Shown here one piece after another: positions 1-8,340 of a DNA stretch of 64,000 nt. Position numbers and translations under genes: made by a program. Position 1 is the first letter of the stretch. Every line of letters begins with the position of its first letter. The DNA is from JAJPJE01 sp963848375 (GTDB lineage: Bacteria; Acidobacteriota; Terriglobia; Terriglobales; Acidobacteriaceae), in NCBI GenBank assembly GCA_963848375.1, contig CAWKDK010000016.1, positions 124,001 to 188,000 of the forward strand. Direction: 5' to 3'. The notes under the pieces are model-generated. The model saw only the letters and a program-made list of their open reading frames with translations. It ran no database searches and had not been told where the DNA came from.

Positions 1-873
1 GAACGGGCGCTCAAGGGCGAACAGGTACGCGAGGAACGGCGAGTCATTCGCGATCCTAAGACAGGCAAGGATATCGAGCTGATGATCTCGGCGAATCCGA
101 TTTGCGATCCGTCGGGGAAAACGGTAGGCGCACTGGTGATCGCGCGCGATGTTACCGAGCTGATCCAATTGCAGAGCCGCTTTTCGGACATGGAACGGCA
201 CCTGGCAATCGGACAAGTTGCTGCCGGTATCGCGCACGACTTCAACAACACGCTGGAAACGATCTCGCACGCGGTGGTATTGCTGCAGTCTTCTCCAGAG
301 CCGGTGGTCGAGGAGAGGCACACACTGCTCCGGCTGATACAGAGCGCGGTGGAGCATGGGACCGAAATCATCGCGCGCATACGGGATTACGCGCGCAGCG
401 GAACAGGCGAACTAAGCCCGGTGAGCGTGCGCGAACTGCTGGAAGATGCGCTGGAATGGACGGATCACCTGCGCCACCGCCGGAATCGTGTGCAACTGGT
501 TCGCGAGTTGAAAGAGGTGCCCATGGTACGGGCGAATGCGGCGGATTTGCGACGCGTGTTCACGAACTTGATCATCAATGCGCTGCAGGCGATGCCGGAT
601 GGCGGCCAACTGATCGTCGGAACAAAGAGTGAGGGACAGCGCGTGCATATGTGGATTCGCGACACCGGCGCCGGCATTGCGGAAGAAGATCGGCGAAAAG
701 TGTTTCTACCGTACTACACGACCAAACATGGAGGCACGGGACTGGGACTTTCGGGAGCGCAGAAAATTGTGCTGGCGCTCGGCGGGGATATCCAGTTTCG
801 AAGTGAGGCGGGCCAGGGGACGCAGTTCGATATTTACTTGCCTAGTGTCGAGGCGGAGCGAAGAAGCGCATAG
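1..873 (+). CDS. PAS-domain sensor histidine kinase (5' end outside window)
   Basis: The reading frame is open from base 1, so the start lies upstream; 290 codons are visible. The first ~55 residues look like the end of a PAS domain (NPICDPSGKTVGALVIARD). An H-box follows (GIAHDFNN, phospho-accepting His codon at 235), then an N-box (LIINALQAMP) and the ATP-lid glycine motifs DTGAGI and GTGLGLS. This is the HisKA plus HATPase_c arrangement of NtrB/ZraS-like kinases, which autophosphorylate on His and pass the phosphate to a response regulator. The partner regulator is probably upstream and not visible. The gene ends at a TAG that leads directly into a short interspersed repeat and then a hairpin shared with the convergent gene. 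The family call is firm; the signal sensed cannot be told. Confidence 0.9.
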   Translation, partial: ERALKGEQVREERRVIRDPKTGKDIELMISANPICDPSGKTVGALVIARDVTELIQLQSRFSDMERHLAIGQVAAGIAHDFNNTLETISHAVVLLQSSPEPVVEERHTLLRLIQSAVEHGTEIIARIRDYARSGTGELSPVSVRELLEDALEWTDHLRHRRNRVQLVRELKEVPMVRANAADLRRVFTNLIINALQAMPDGGQLIVGTKSEGQRVHMWIRDTGAGIAEEDRRKVFLPYYTTKHGGTGLGLSGAQKIVLALGGDIQFRSEAGQGTQFDIYLPSVEAERRSA

Positions 874-920
874 CTAGTGATTAGCGGCGCCCGCGCCACC
901 TCGGTTTGCGATATCGAAAT

Positions 921-946
921 AAAAAGGCTCCCCGCAGGGAGCCTTT
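921..946. terminator. Bidirectional intrinsic terminator
   Basis: A perfect 11-bp stem (AAAAGGCTCCC / GGGAGCCTTTT) with a GCA loop lies between two convergent genes. The T run after it on the plus strand and the A run before it let it serve both the kinase gene and the minus-strand regulator gene. Confidence 0.85.
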
Positions 947-963
947 TGTTGTTGAGGTCGATA

Positions 964-1641
964 CTAACGCGCTTCGCTGGGGGCGGCGGCAGGCATGCCG
1001 CTACCGGCAGCACTGGCAGCAGCAGCTTCCGCCAGGATGCGGTGGTGAATGGTGAACAGCGCAAGCTCAAGACGATCGGAGACACCGATCTTGTCGTAGA
1101 CATTGCGCAGATAGTTCTTGATCACCTGCTCGGTGGTGCCGAGTTCGGTGGCGATTTCCTTGTTCTTATAACCTTGCACGATCAAGGCAACGATACGCAG
1201 TTCCTTTTGCGTGAGGCGGTCGACGACGCGGGCACCGACCATGTCGTTCTCGCTGACTTCGACGGGAACGGCATTGTCCTGGACCCAGGCGTCACCGCGC
1301 GAAACGGCGCGCACGCAATCGAGCAGGTTCGGTCCGGTCACGTTGCGGAAGACAACACCGTGAGCACCGGAGCTGAGATAGCTGGAAGGATTTTCGCCCG
1401 CTTCCGCAATCACGATGAGCCGGCTTTTGACTTTCGCTGCCGACTGGGCCAGACCGTGAATGTCGGGATAAAAGTTGGCGGAGCAGACGACGACGGAAGG
1501 GCGGAAACGTTCCAGCGCCATGGGCATCTGCTCGGGAGATTGGACCTGCGCAACAATGCGCATCTCGTCTTCCACCGCGAGCACTTTCGCGATACCGGCT
1601 CGGAACACAGGTTGTTTATCGGCTACGACCAGTTTGAGCAT
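964..1641 (-). CDS. LuxR/NarL-family response regulator with degenerate receiver
   Basis: 225 aa. The N-terminal ~120 residues have the layout of a receiver domain. Residues ~144-198 form a LuxR-type helix-turn-helix (LTQKELRIVALIVQGYKNKE ... TTEQVIKNYL), so the protein should bind DNA. The receiver lacks key residues. The usual phospho-accepting Asp in the LLD-N-MP region is Ser54 (VVVCSANFYPD), the paired N-terminal acidic residues are reduced to one (VADKQP), and the conserved Lys of the KD motif is Arg (FRN). Control by phosphorylation is therefore unlikely; control by ligand or by partner binding is inferred. It starts 12 bp after the stop of the PilZ gene and is probably cotranscribed with it. 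Confidence 0.85.
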   Translation of the reverse strand: MLKLVVADKQPVFRAGIAKVLAVEDEMRIVAQVQSPEQMPMALERFRPSVVVCSANFYPDIHGLAQSAAKVKSRLIVIAEAGENPSSYLSSGAHGVVFRNVTGPNLLDCVRAVSRGDAWVQDNAVPVEVSENDMVGARVVDRLTQKELRIVALIVQGYKNKEIATELGTTEQVIKNYLRNVYDKIGVSDRLELALFTIHHRILAEAAAASAAGSGMPAAAPSEAR

Positions 1642-1653
1642 GGTAGTTAGAAA

Positions 1654-1971
1654 TTAACTGCGAACAAATTCATAACCATCGATGACGCACGCGACGCCGT
1701 TGCGAATCTCGCCATTATCGGGTTCATCGACGCGCACTACAGTTCCACGGCATTGGAGCTTAACGTCGTTTTTGCCGCCGGTAACTTCGGCGGGCAGGGT
1801 AATTTCGAACGTCACTTTCGAGCCGACGTGAAAATCCGCGCCCGCCCGGAGGTAAACACCAGCAACACTAAGATTATCGGTGGTTCCTTGAAGCAGGTCT
1901 GCCGAATCAGACTCCTTTATGACAATGGGGAGCTTCATATCAAACCGCTTCCCAGTTCGCGCTTCGGACAC
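1654..1971 (-). CDS. PilZ-domain protein (predicted c-di-GMP receptor)
   Basis: 105 aa, a single-domain PilZ protein of usual size. Both c-di-GMP contact motifs are present: RxxxR at residues 5-9 (RTGKR) and [D/N]xSxxG at residues 33-38 (NLSVAG). The start is GTG at 1971, chosen because a strong AGGAGG lies about seven bases upstream. It is the first gene of a likely two-gene unit with the LuxR-type regulator 12 bp downstream. The pairing suggests that c-di-GMP sensing feeds into transcription, but no direct link can be seen in the sequence. Domain assignment is firm; the target is unknown. Confidence 0.85.
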   Translation of the reverse strand: MSEARTGKRFDMKLPIVIKESDSADLLQGTTDNLSVAGVYLRAGADFHVGSKVTFEITLPAEVTGGKNDVKLQCRGTVVRVDEPDNGEIRNGVACVIDGYEFVRS

Positions 1972-2142
1972 GAAATCTCCTCCTATAAACGCTAAAGCTT
2001 TCGGGAGTTTCTACGTTCGGGTTTATACCACGATGTTATTGCGGATAGATATAAGGAAAGAACAGGAGGTACCAATGTTGATTAACGCCCCCGGCGGGTA
2101 AGGTCTAGAACCCGGAGGCGGAGGTTTCGCGGAGGCGGCGGT

Positions 2143-2412
2143 TCACCGAAGGCTGCGGTGGAACAGGCTGCCGGCGGTATATCCGAAAGCGAGGCTGAGG
2201 AGGGCGGCTACCGTGGAAGCTTGCCAAACGTATTCGCGAGCCTGAGATTTGACGTCAAGTTTGTGACGGACGCCGGAGCGAAGTTCGGAAATGGTCTCGT
2301 GCAGGCGCTGGCGCTGTTCGGTGGCTTGAAGTTCAAGGATATCTGCAGGCATATCCGGCGAGATCTTTCGGGAATCGACATCGATTTTGCTGGTCACATT
2401 GTGCAAGTTCAT
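2143..2412 (-). CDS. Small membrane protein, DUF3618/YqjK-like position
   Basis: 89 aa. A charged, probably helical N-terminal part (residues ~1-60, with ISELRSGVRHKLDVKSQARE) is followed by one transmembrane segment near the C-terminus (WQASTVAALLSLAFGYTAG). The SELR...LD.K..ARE pattern resembles DUF3618-type proteins. The ATG at 2412 overlaps the upstream gene's TGA as ATGA and has a GAGG site, so the two genes look translationally coupled; an in-frame ATG at 2442 is less likely. It is the last gene of a three-gene operon whose other members resemble YqjD and YqjE, so it takes the place of yqjK. Function is unknown, probably envelope stress or stationary phase by analogy. Confidence 0.65.
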   Translation of the reverse strand: MNLHNVTSKIDVDSRKISPDMPADILELQATEQRQRLHETISELRSGVRHKLDVKSQAREYVWQASTVAALLSLAFGYTAGSLFHRSLR

Positions 2413-2858
2413 AATTTCGTCCTCGCTTCGCTCTGGAACCACGTGCGGTCGTCCTTCAGTACCTGAATGGTGCGCTTGGGAACGAGGCTCTTGTCTTGCA
2501 TTGAAGAATACCCGAGCAATGCCAGTATGCCGCCGATGATGAGATAGGCGCCACCCACGATGAGGAATGCGAGGAAGGGCGCGTAAACGCTGGGCGCGAA
2601 GGCCACCCAGATGAGCGCGACAAGTGCTCCGGTAAGCACTAACCAGGCGGTCAAGGCCAGGAAAATTCCAACCGCCATCATGGGAGCAGCGCTCTTAATT
2701 GTCTGCAGGTTCTCGCGCATTTCCGAGATGAGCATGGCGACGCGAGTCTGAGCGAAGGCTTTGAATTCGTCCTTGGCTTCGTTCACTACGGAACCAAGCG
2801 GCCGCTCCGTCTCCACATGCCCGCGGTTGTCGATAAAGGTGACGCGCGGATTATTCAC
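2409..2858 (-). CDS. Phage holin-superfamily (YqjE-like, PF07332-type) membrane protein
   Basis: 149 aa. An amphipathic N-terminal region with EFKAFAQTRVAMLISEMREN comes before two strong transmembrane helices separated by a short loop (MMAVGIFLALTAWLVLTGAL and FLAFLIVGGAYLIIGGILAL). This is the shape of the YqjE/holin 3_6 family. The start is GTG at 2858: a GGTGGAGG site lies just upstream and the GTG overlaps the end of the upstream gene (GTGAATAA). The longer frame running to 3005 would overlap that gene far more and is rejected. Despite the holin name there is no prophage here; these are chromosomal inner-membrane proteins found with ElaB/YqjD-type genes. Confidence 0.7.
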   Translation of the reverse strand: MNNPRVTFIDNRGHVETERPLGSVVNEAKDEFKAFAQTRVAMLISEMRENLQTIKSAAPMMAVGIFLALTAWLVLTGALVALIWVAFAPSVYAPFLAFLIVGGAYLIIGGILALLGYSSMQDKSLVPKRTIQVLKDDRTWFQSEARTKL

Positions 2859-3375
2859 TTTGCCTCCACCATCCGAGCAGGAATCCGATTGCAAAGGCGC
2901 TGCCTGCCGCGCCGAGAACAAAATGAATCGGGTAGTCATGAGCGAGGTGTTGCGCTCGCGAACGCATTTCGCGCAGGTTGCGGCGAGCGTCATGCCTGAG
3001 GTCACCTGCGGTCTCGTGCAGGTTTTCGGAGGCGCGTCCGCGGATTACCTCGAATCGAGAGCGGAGATCGTCGAGGCGGTCATGGACCTGATCCTGCAGG
3101 TGCAAGCGCATCTGCCGGCTACGGCCGACGGCTGATCCCAAAGCATAACCAGCACGGTCGGCAGGTGGATGCACACCAGGTCTGGTGGTGCGGATTGGCC
3201 ACTCGCCGAGTTCTCCGGGGGTGGCTCGCTCGGGCAATTCTCGCTCGGGATAAACGCGCGCGAGAGGAGCCGGCACTGGGGATCCGAGTTCCCCTTCCTT
3301 TTCTTTCCTGCGGTTTTCCTTCTCTGAGCGCGGAACTTGGTCCCACGCGTCGTCGTGCCTGGCCGGTTCAGACAT
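2851..3375 (-). CDS. ElaB/YqjD (DUF883)-like tail-anchored membrane protein
   Basis: 174 aa. Residues 1-75 are charged, proline-rich and probably disordered. Residues ~80-145 form a long amphipathic helix rich in Arg, Glu and Gln (DRLDDLRSRFEVIRGRAS). One C-terminal membrane helix follows (FVLGAAGSAFAIGFLLGWW) with a short basic tail. This is the ElaB/YqjD plan; E. coli YqjD associates with ribosomes at the inner membrane in stationary phase. The ATG at 3375 was chosen because an AAAGAGG site precedes it and residues upstream of it look non-coding. It is the first gene of the three-gene operon. The family call rests on architecture and context rather than strong identity. Confidence 0.65.
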   Translation of the reverse strand: MSEPARHDDAWDQVPRSEKENRRKEKEGELGSPVPAPLARVYPERELPERATPGELGEWPIRTTRPGVHPPADRAGYALGSAVGRSRQMRLHLQDQVHDRLDDLRSRFEVIRGRASENLHETAGDLRHDARRNLREMRSRAQHLAHDYPIHFVLGAAGSAFAIGFLLGWWRQSE

Positions 3376-3453
3376 GGGAACCTCTTTCACTCTAAGTTGG
3401 ATGACTGAACAGGGCGGGGTGTTTGCAGGCGAAAAGAGAAGAACAGAGAAGCT

Positions 3454-3505
3454 GGGGCTAAAGCCCCAATCTAGGAAGCGTAGAAACGCGGGCCTGAAGG
3501 CCCGC
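3454..3505. repeat. Tandem pair of palindromes (REP-like)
   Basis: Two perfect GC-rich palindromes sit 20 bp apart: GGGGCTAAAGCCCC at 3454-3467 and GCGGGCCTGAAGGCCCGC at 3488-3505. They share a purine-rich loop of the CTAAAG/CTGAAGG kind. They lie in the noncoding stretch upstream of the yqjD-like gene and have no U-tract typical of a terminator, so they look like an interspersed REP-type element. Confidence 0.6.
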
Positions 3506-3603
3506 TCTTTCACGGTAGTTGGAAGTGAGCGAGGTGGCTGGTTCAGCAACAAAGGATGCTAGCGTCAGCGCTTCATGCGTGCTCCGCACGCCGCCGGTCG
3601 CTC

Positions 3604-3654
3604 GCCCAGATCCTTCGTCGCGATAATGCTGCTCGCTCAAGGATGACAGAGACT
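3604..3654 (-). repeat. Interspersed repeat of the TGTCATCCTGAGCGA...GGATCT type
   Basis: Read on the minus strand directly after the peptidase stop codon: CTGTCATCCTTGAGCGAGCA, then a short spacer and CGACGAAGGATCTGGGCGAG. The phrase matches a short interspersed repeat frequent in acidobacterial genomes and resembles the two copies at 18974-19106. It is partly palindromic (ATCCTTGAGCGA / TCGTCGC...AAGGAT). Confidence 0.5.
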
Positions 3655-5623
3655 CTAGTGAGCAGTGCTGGAAGGCGGAGGAGAGCCTTTCAGGTATTTG
3701 TCGAAAAAGGTGACCATGCGCTGAATAGAGTCGATCTGGTTTTCGCGCTTGGCGAAGCCGTGGCCTTCCGCGGGATAGTAGTGGAATTCCACGGTCTTAC
3801 CCGCGTCCTGAAGGATTCTGACAACCTGCTCGGCTTCTTCTTTGGGAACGCGAATATCGTTCTCGCCCTGCAGAACCAGCAGAGGCGCCTTGGTGTCGCG
3901 CAGGTACTTGATGGGCGAGGCATTCTCGTAGACGGAGCGATCCTTCACGGGATCGCCGAGCAATGTCTTTTCATATTCCTGGAGGAATGGGTCTTCGTGC
4001 TGGAGCATGGTGAACCAGTTGATGATCCCGAATTGCTCAACTCCGGCGGCCCAAACGTCGGGAGTTTTGCCGAGAGCCATGAGGGTCATGTATCCACCGT
4101 ACGAGCCGCCGGTGATGCCGATCTTTTTTGCGTTGACGAAGCCGGTAGTCGACGAGAAAATGCGCGGCATAGACTTCGTCCTGAAGATCGCCTCCGCCAA
4201 GATCCTGGAAATTCGCTTTCTGGAAGGCGATGCCGTAACCGGTGGATCCGCGAACATTCGGAGCGATGCAGACGTAGCCTCGGCTGGCGAGGGCGGCGAC
4301 AGTGCGATTGAAGGAGTCGGCGGTCTGCCCTGTCGGGCCGCCGTGGGGAATCACGACAGCGGGATTGGATCCGTCGCGCTTGAGATTGTAGGGAACCCAG
4401 AGGAAGGCGCTGATGATTTTTCCGTCGAAGCTCTTGTAATGGATGAGTTGCGAAGGCGGCAGATCCCGCGGGCTCAGGCTGGCGATGGCGGAGTAGGTGA
4501 GCTGTCGCGGCTGACTGGAATTGAGATCGTAGACCCAGATGTCGTTGACGCGCTGCGAGCTCTGATGCGTGATGAGCAGCGAATGGCCGTCGGGAGAGTA
4601 TCCGGTGGGATGGCCGACAGGCTCGGTGATGCCTTCAGGCATGTTCAATCTTCTTGATTGGAGGGTGGCGGTGTCGCCGAGGTAGGTTGCAGTGCGGCCA
4701 TCTTCATTCAGGCTATAAGTGAACGATTTCCCATCGGGCGAGAAGTCTTCGGCTCCCGCTTCCCATTGCGTGTCGGTGACGGGCGTAATTTTCTTCGAAG
4801 CGATGTCGAGCAGGGCGACGTTGTTGAAGCCGCCTTTTGCGTTGTCGGAGATCAGAAGCGTGCGGCCATCGGGTGAAACGGAGGCGGCGGAGTAGATCAT
4901 CTGGCCCTGGTGTGGCGTAAGGTTTTCGAGAGCGCCCGTCTGGACGTCGATGCGATAGATATCTGAGTCGGTGAAGGCGGCGAGGAAACGGTCGGCAAAG
5001 ATGTAGCGGCCGTCGGGACTCCAGGCGCGCAGAAGCCAGATGTGGTCCTTGGTTTTTTCGTTGGTGAGATTGCGAACGGATCCTGTACTCCAGTCGAGAA
5101 TGGCGACATCGGAAGCGGAAGAGGTCTTCGGTTTTAGCTCCAGCCCAAGGAGATCTCCCTTGGGCGAGAAGGTGGGATTGTCCTCGGAAATCTCAGGTGT
5201 TTTCGTGAGATTGATGGCCGGTCCACCATCGCTGGGAATCTTGTAAATGTCGTAAATCTCTCCGCCGCCAACGTCTTGCTGGTAGACGATCCACTTGCCG
5301 TCGGGCGAGAACGAGGCGCGATCCTGGCGATCGTCAGACTGGCTGAGTTGAATCGGCCATCCGCCCGCTGAGTTCACCTTCCAGAGATTCAAACGTCCCG
5401 TGATGTTGGTGCTGAACACGATCTCGTGGCCATCGGGCGACCAGGAGCCAGGAACAATCTGGCGGCTATAGAAAAGGTCCGCGATCGAGATGGGCTGAGC
5501 GGCAGGATTGGCCGGAGCGGCGACGGATTTCGGATCCGTGGGTTGACGTGAATCCGGTCCCGAGGCCGCGCCGAGAAACACAGACATGCACAGAACAGAT
5601 ATCGCTAAACGATATAGTCGCAT
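3655..5623 (-). pseudogene. S9 family (prolyl oligopeptidase-like) secreted peptidase, one frameshift
   Basis: Joining two overlapping frames gives about 655 aa, normal for the family. A signal peptide (residues 1-~22) leads into a PD40/WD40-like propeller with repeated SPDG motifs (HEIVFSTN, KWIVYQQD) and then an alpha/beta-hydrolase domain. The catalytic Ser (GGSYGGYM), Asp (GENDIRVP) and His (AEGHGF) are all present, but only in the second frame. The break is at about 4147: the coding strand reads GTCGAC-T-ACCGGC, and removing the single T restores VD-TGFVNAKKIGI, as expected just before the GxSxG. As written, the propeller part ends after a short nonsense tail and no active enzyme is made. 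The ATG at 5623 has a GGAG site. It could be a sequencing error. Confidence 0.85.
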
Positions 5624-5838
5624 CAGCTAACTCCACGAGGGCATTATGAACAACGTGTTAATGCGCGGTGAACAGAATGTGAAAACCAAGAACCGCGAAT
5701 CAGGGTAATCGCGAGCAGTGGTTTACGCAATCCCCTGTATTGGCGAGGGTTTCAGCCAAAATTAGCCGAAGGACGAGTTTCGGAATCACGCGAAGTCATA
5801 GCGGATTTGTGATCTCGTGCTGTAATCTTTCCGGGTAA
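5624..5838. promoter_or_regulatory. Divergent promoter region, peptidase / phosphate regulator
   Basis: 215 bp between two divergent genes. It must hold the promoters of the minus-strand S9 peptidase and of the plus-strand phoB-like gene. No clear -10/-35 pair or Pho box could be picked with confidence. Confidence 0.35.
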
Positions 5839-6523
5839 ATGATCTATCTAGTCGAAGATGACCTGGACATTGCGCGCCTGGTGCGCCATCACCTGGAAAG
5901 CGGCGGCTTCAGCGTCCGCTCTTTCGCCAGCGGAACGGGAGTAATCAGCGAGGCGGAAAAGCAGCCCCCGACACTTTTCCTGCTCGACATCATGATTCCC
6001 GGAGGAGACGGCCTGGAGTTGTGCCGGCGCATCCGTCAGAATCAGGCGCTGGCCGTGGTGCCGGTGATTTTCCTGACTGCACGCACGTCGGAAGCGGATC
6101 GCGTCGTAGGCCTGGAGTTGGGAGCCGACGATTACATCAGCAAGCCATTCAGCCCGCGGGAACTGGTGGCGCGAGTGAAGGCGGTTCTACGCCGCTTTGA
6201 GCGGCCATTGGTTCCGTCGCTGCTGAAGGCGGGCGACATTGAAGTGGATACCGGCGCGATGACGCTGACGGTTCGCGGCAAGAAAGGTGCCGACGACGGC
6301 GACCGAGTTTCGCCTGCTGGACTACCTGGCGCGGCATCCGGGGCGGGTGTTCACGCGCGACCAGTTGCTCGATGCGGTGTGGCGCGACACGCAGTTTGTG
6401 ACGCCACGGTCGGTCGACGTGTATGTTCGCCGAATTCGCGAGAAAATTGAACGCGAACCGGAAACTCCGCGCATGCTGAAGACGGTTCGGGGCGCAGGGT
6501 ACCGGTTCGAGGTTCCGCGGTGA
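5839..6523 (+). pseudogene. phoB: PhoB-like OmpR-family response regulator, one frameshift
   Basis: About 227 aa when two frames are joined. The receiver is canonical: acidic pair at residues 6-8 (VEDD), phospho-acceptor Asp50 (LLDIMIPGGDG), Thr80 and Lys102 (SKPFSP). The C-terminal winged helix is of the OmpR/PhoB type (TATEFRLLDYLARHPGRVFT ... VDVYVRRIREKIE ... TVRGAGYRF). The two halves are in different frames. At 6280-6287 the sequence AAGAAAGG has one A too many; with AAGAAGG the frame runs through as RGKKVPTTATEF. As written, a receiver with a foreign tail is made and the DNA-binding domain is lost. Its stop overlaps the phoR start (GTGA), supporting a two-gene unit that controls the pst genes downstream. 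Confidence 0.85.
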
Positions 6524-8277
6524 AGACGCAAATCTTCTTCAAGCTGTTCGTCTTTTTTCTGATTGTGATTGCGGCGGCCACGCTGACGCTGGACCTGGCA
6601 GTCCGCCAGGCCTGGCAACGATCCCTCTTTCAAAGCACAGAAGATTCCCTGCGACGCGAGACGGTGATGCTGGCGAACCGCGTGAAGGGAGACGCTCACC
6701 CGGATTACGTGACGATCGCGAATGAAGCGGCACAAGCGTCGAACGCGCGAGCAACGATCATCGATCGCCAGGGGCACGTGCTGGCTGATTCGCAGGCGAA
6801 TCCGGCGGAGATGGAAAATCATGCGACGCGTCCCGAATTTGCGCGCGCGCTGAACGGAGAGATCGGCGAGAACTCGCGGTCGAGTCACACGGTTGGCGTG
6901 GAGTTCCTTTATGTGGCCGCTCCGATACCGAACGGCGCGGTGCGGTTGGCGTATCCACTGGCTTCGGTTGAGGCAGTGCGAAAACAAGTGTGGATGAAGC
7001 TGTTGTGGGGAAGCCTGCTGGGGATCGTGGTTGCGACGATACTGGCGGGAATTGCAGCGCAAGGAATCAGCCGGCGACTGAAGGCGATTGTGAGTTTCGC
7101 GCACCACGTTGCGGAGGGCGATCTGACAGCGCGCATTGACGAGCGCCGGTCTTCTGACGAAATTGCTGCGGTGGCGACAGCGCTGGATAAAACCGCAAGG
7201 CGATTACAGGAAAGTTTCGCGGCGCTGGAGACAAGTCACGAAGAGTTGGAAGCGGTGCTGAATAGCATGCAGGAGGCGGTGATTGCGGTCTCGGCGGACG
7301 GCCGTGCTCTTTGGGCGAATCGCAAGATGAATGAACTGGCTCCGCCGGGCGTGCGGTTGAATGCACCCGTGGTGGAGACGGTCCGCGATCCGGATTTCCT
7401 GCGCGCAATTGAGCATGCTGCGAAGGAAAAGGAAGTGCAGACCACACGCGTGAACTGGATCGCGGTGAGGCGGGCTTTCAGTGTTACGGCGGCGCCGATG
7501 CCGAATGGCGGGGCGGTCGCGGTGCTGTTCGATTTGTCGGAAGTGGAGCGGCTGGAAAAAACGCGGCGGGACTTCATCGCGAACGTGTCGCACGAACTGC
7601 GAACGCCGCTGACGTCGATCCAGGGATATACGGAGACGCTGCTGGATGCGCCTCCGGGCGACGCGTCAATGACACATGAGTTTCTGGAGATTATTCGGAA
7701 GAATGCGGCACGAATGGCGCGGCTGACAGAAGATTTGCTGACGCTGGCGAGAGTGGAATCAGGCGAACAGAATTTCCGGTTCCATCCGGTGCCGGCGAAC
7801 ACGCTTTTGCAGAATGCTTACGAGACGTTCGTAGAAGTAGCGCGTTCGCGTGATGTTGAGCTGACCATCGAGAGCAACACGGAAGAGTTGGTGCAGGCGG
7901 ACGAAGACGCGATCCAGCAGGTGTTCGCGAACCTGATCGACAATGCGATCAAGTATTCGTCGGCGGGAGCGCAAGTGTTTCTTGGCGTGCGTAAGGTCGA
8001 TTCCACACTGGAGTTCTTTGTTCGCGATACGGGCCAAGGGATCCCTTCAGAACATTTGCCGCGATTGTTCGAAAGGTTCTATCGAGTGGACAAGGCGCGC
8101 TCGAGGGAATCCGGTGGAACCGGGTTGGGATTGGCGATTGTGAAGCACATTATTCGCGTGCACGGCGGAAGCGTGCGGGCGGAAAGCCAGTTGGGATACG
8201 GATCGGAGTTTTCGTTCAGGCTGCCAGCGGCGGCGCATGGAGCGGCGGTGGTGGAGACCCAGAATGCGCGGGGATAG
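6520..8277 (+). CDS. phoR: Phosphate-type sensor histidine kinase PhoR
   Basis: 585 aa. There is an N-terminal membrane helix, a periplasmic sensor segment (~residues 30-150), a second membrane helix (LLWGSLLGIVVATILAGIAA), a HAMP linker (~190-240), a PAS domain (~245-340), HisKA with the H-box NVSHELRTPLTSIQ (His358) and HATPase_c with NLIDNAIKYSS, DTGQGI and GTGLGLAIVKH. The start is GTG at 6520, overlapping the regulator's TGA; no other start fits as well. The PAS-HisKA-HATPase core and its position before phoU and the pst genes mark it as the PhoR partner of the preceding regulator. In the family, PhoR phosphorylates PhoB under phosphate limitation and is restrained by PhoU and Pst. Confidence 0.92.
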   Translation: MKTQIFFKLFVFFLIVIAAATLTLDLAVRQAWQRSLFQSTEDSLRRETVMLANRVKGDAHPDYVTIANEAAQASNARATIIDRQGHVLADSQANPAEMENHATRPEFARALNGEIGENSRSSHTVGVEFLYVAAPIPNGAVRLAYPLASVEAVRKQVWMKLLWGSLLGIVVATILAGIAAQGISRRLKAIVSFAHHVAEGDLTARIDERRSSDEIAAVATALDKTARRLQESFAALETSHEELEAVLNSMQEAVIAVSADGRALWANRKMNELAPPGVRLNAPVVETVRDPDFLRAIEHAAKEKEVQTTRVNWIAVRRAFSVTAAPMPNGGAVAVLFDLSEVERLEKTRRDFIANVSHELRTPLTSIQGYTETLLDAPPGDASMTHEFLEIIRKNAARMARLTEDLLTLARVESGEQNFRFHPVPANTLLQNAYETFVEVARSRDVELTIESNTEELVQADEDAIQQVFANLIDNAIKYSSAGAQVFLGVRKVDSTLEFFVRDTGQGIPSEHLPRLFERFYRVDKARSRESGGTGLGLAIVKHIIRVHGGSVRAESQLGYGSEFSFRLPAAAHGAAVVETQNARG

Positions 8278-8302
8278 AAGATTATCGGTTTCTTCCGGAA
8301 CT

Positions 8303-8340
8303 GCCCCACTCAAGCCAAAGGAAGGCTTGAATGGGCCACC
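8303..8340. repeat. REP-like palindrome, family A copy 1
   Basis: A long imperfect inverted repeat, GCCCCACTCAAGCC then AAAGGAA then GGCTTGAATGGGCCACC, just after phoR. A second element at 17613-17647 has the same outer bases (GCCC...TGGG-CACC) and the same CCAAAGG loop region but a different stem core that is still paired. It may also weaken read-through from phoR into phoU1. Confidence 0.6.

Noticed and set aside
877..1650. Plus-strand 257-codon open frame
   Set aside because: It is the mirror of the LuxR-type regulator, whose product has recognisable domains and a proper start; the plus frame shows no family features.
2409..2858. Prophage holin
   Set aside because: The protein is holin-like in fold, but no phage genes are nearby and its neighbours are yqjD/yqjK-like chromosomal genes.
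3556..4657. Long plus-strand frames over the S9 peptidase
   Set aside because: They run antisense to a gene with a clear catalytic triad and arise from its GC-rich codons.
6280..6290. Programmed ribosomal frameshift in phoB
   Set aside because: AAGAAAGG is not a convincing slippery heptamer and no downstream pseudoknot was seen; breaks in many unrelated genes make a common error or mutation source more likely.
6322..8037. Several minus-strand frames across phoB/phoR
   Set aside because: Antisense to well-supported genes; no ribosome-binding sites or domains.
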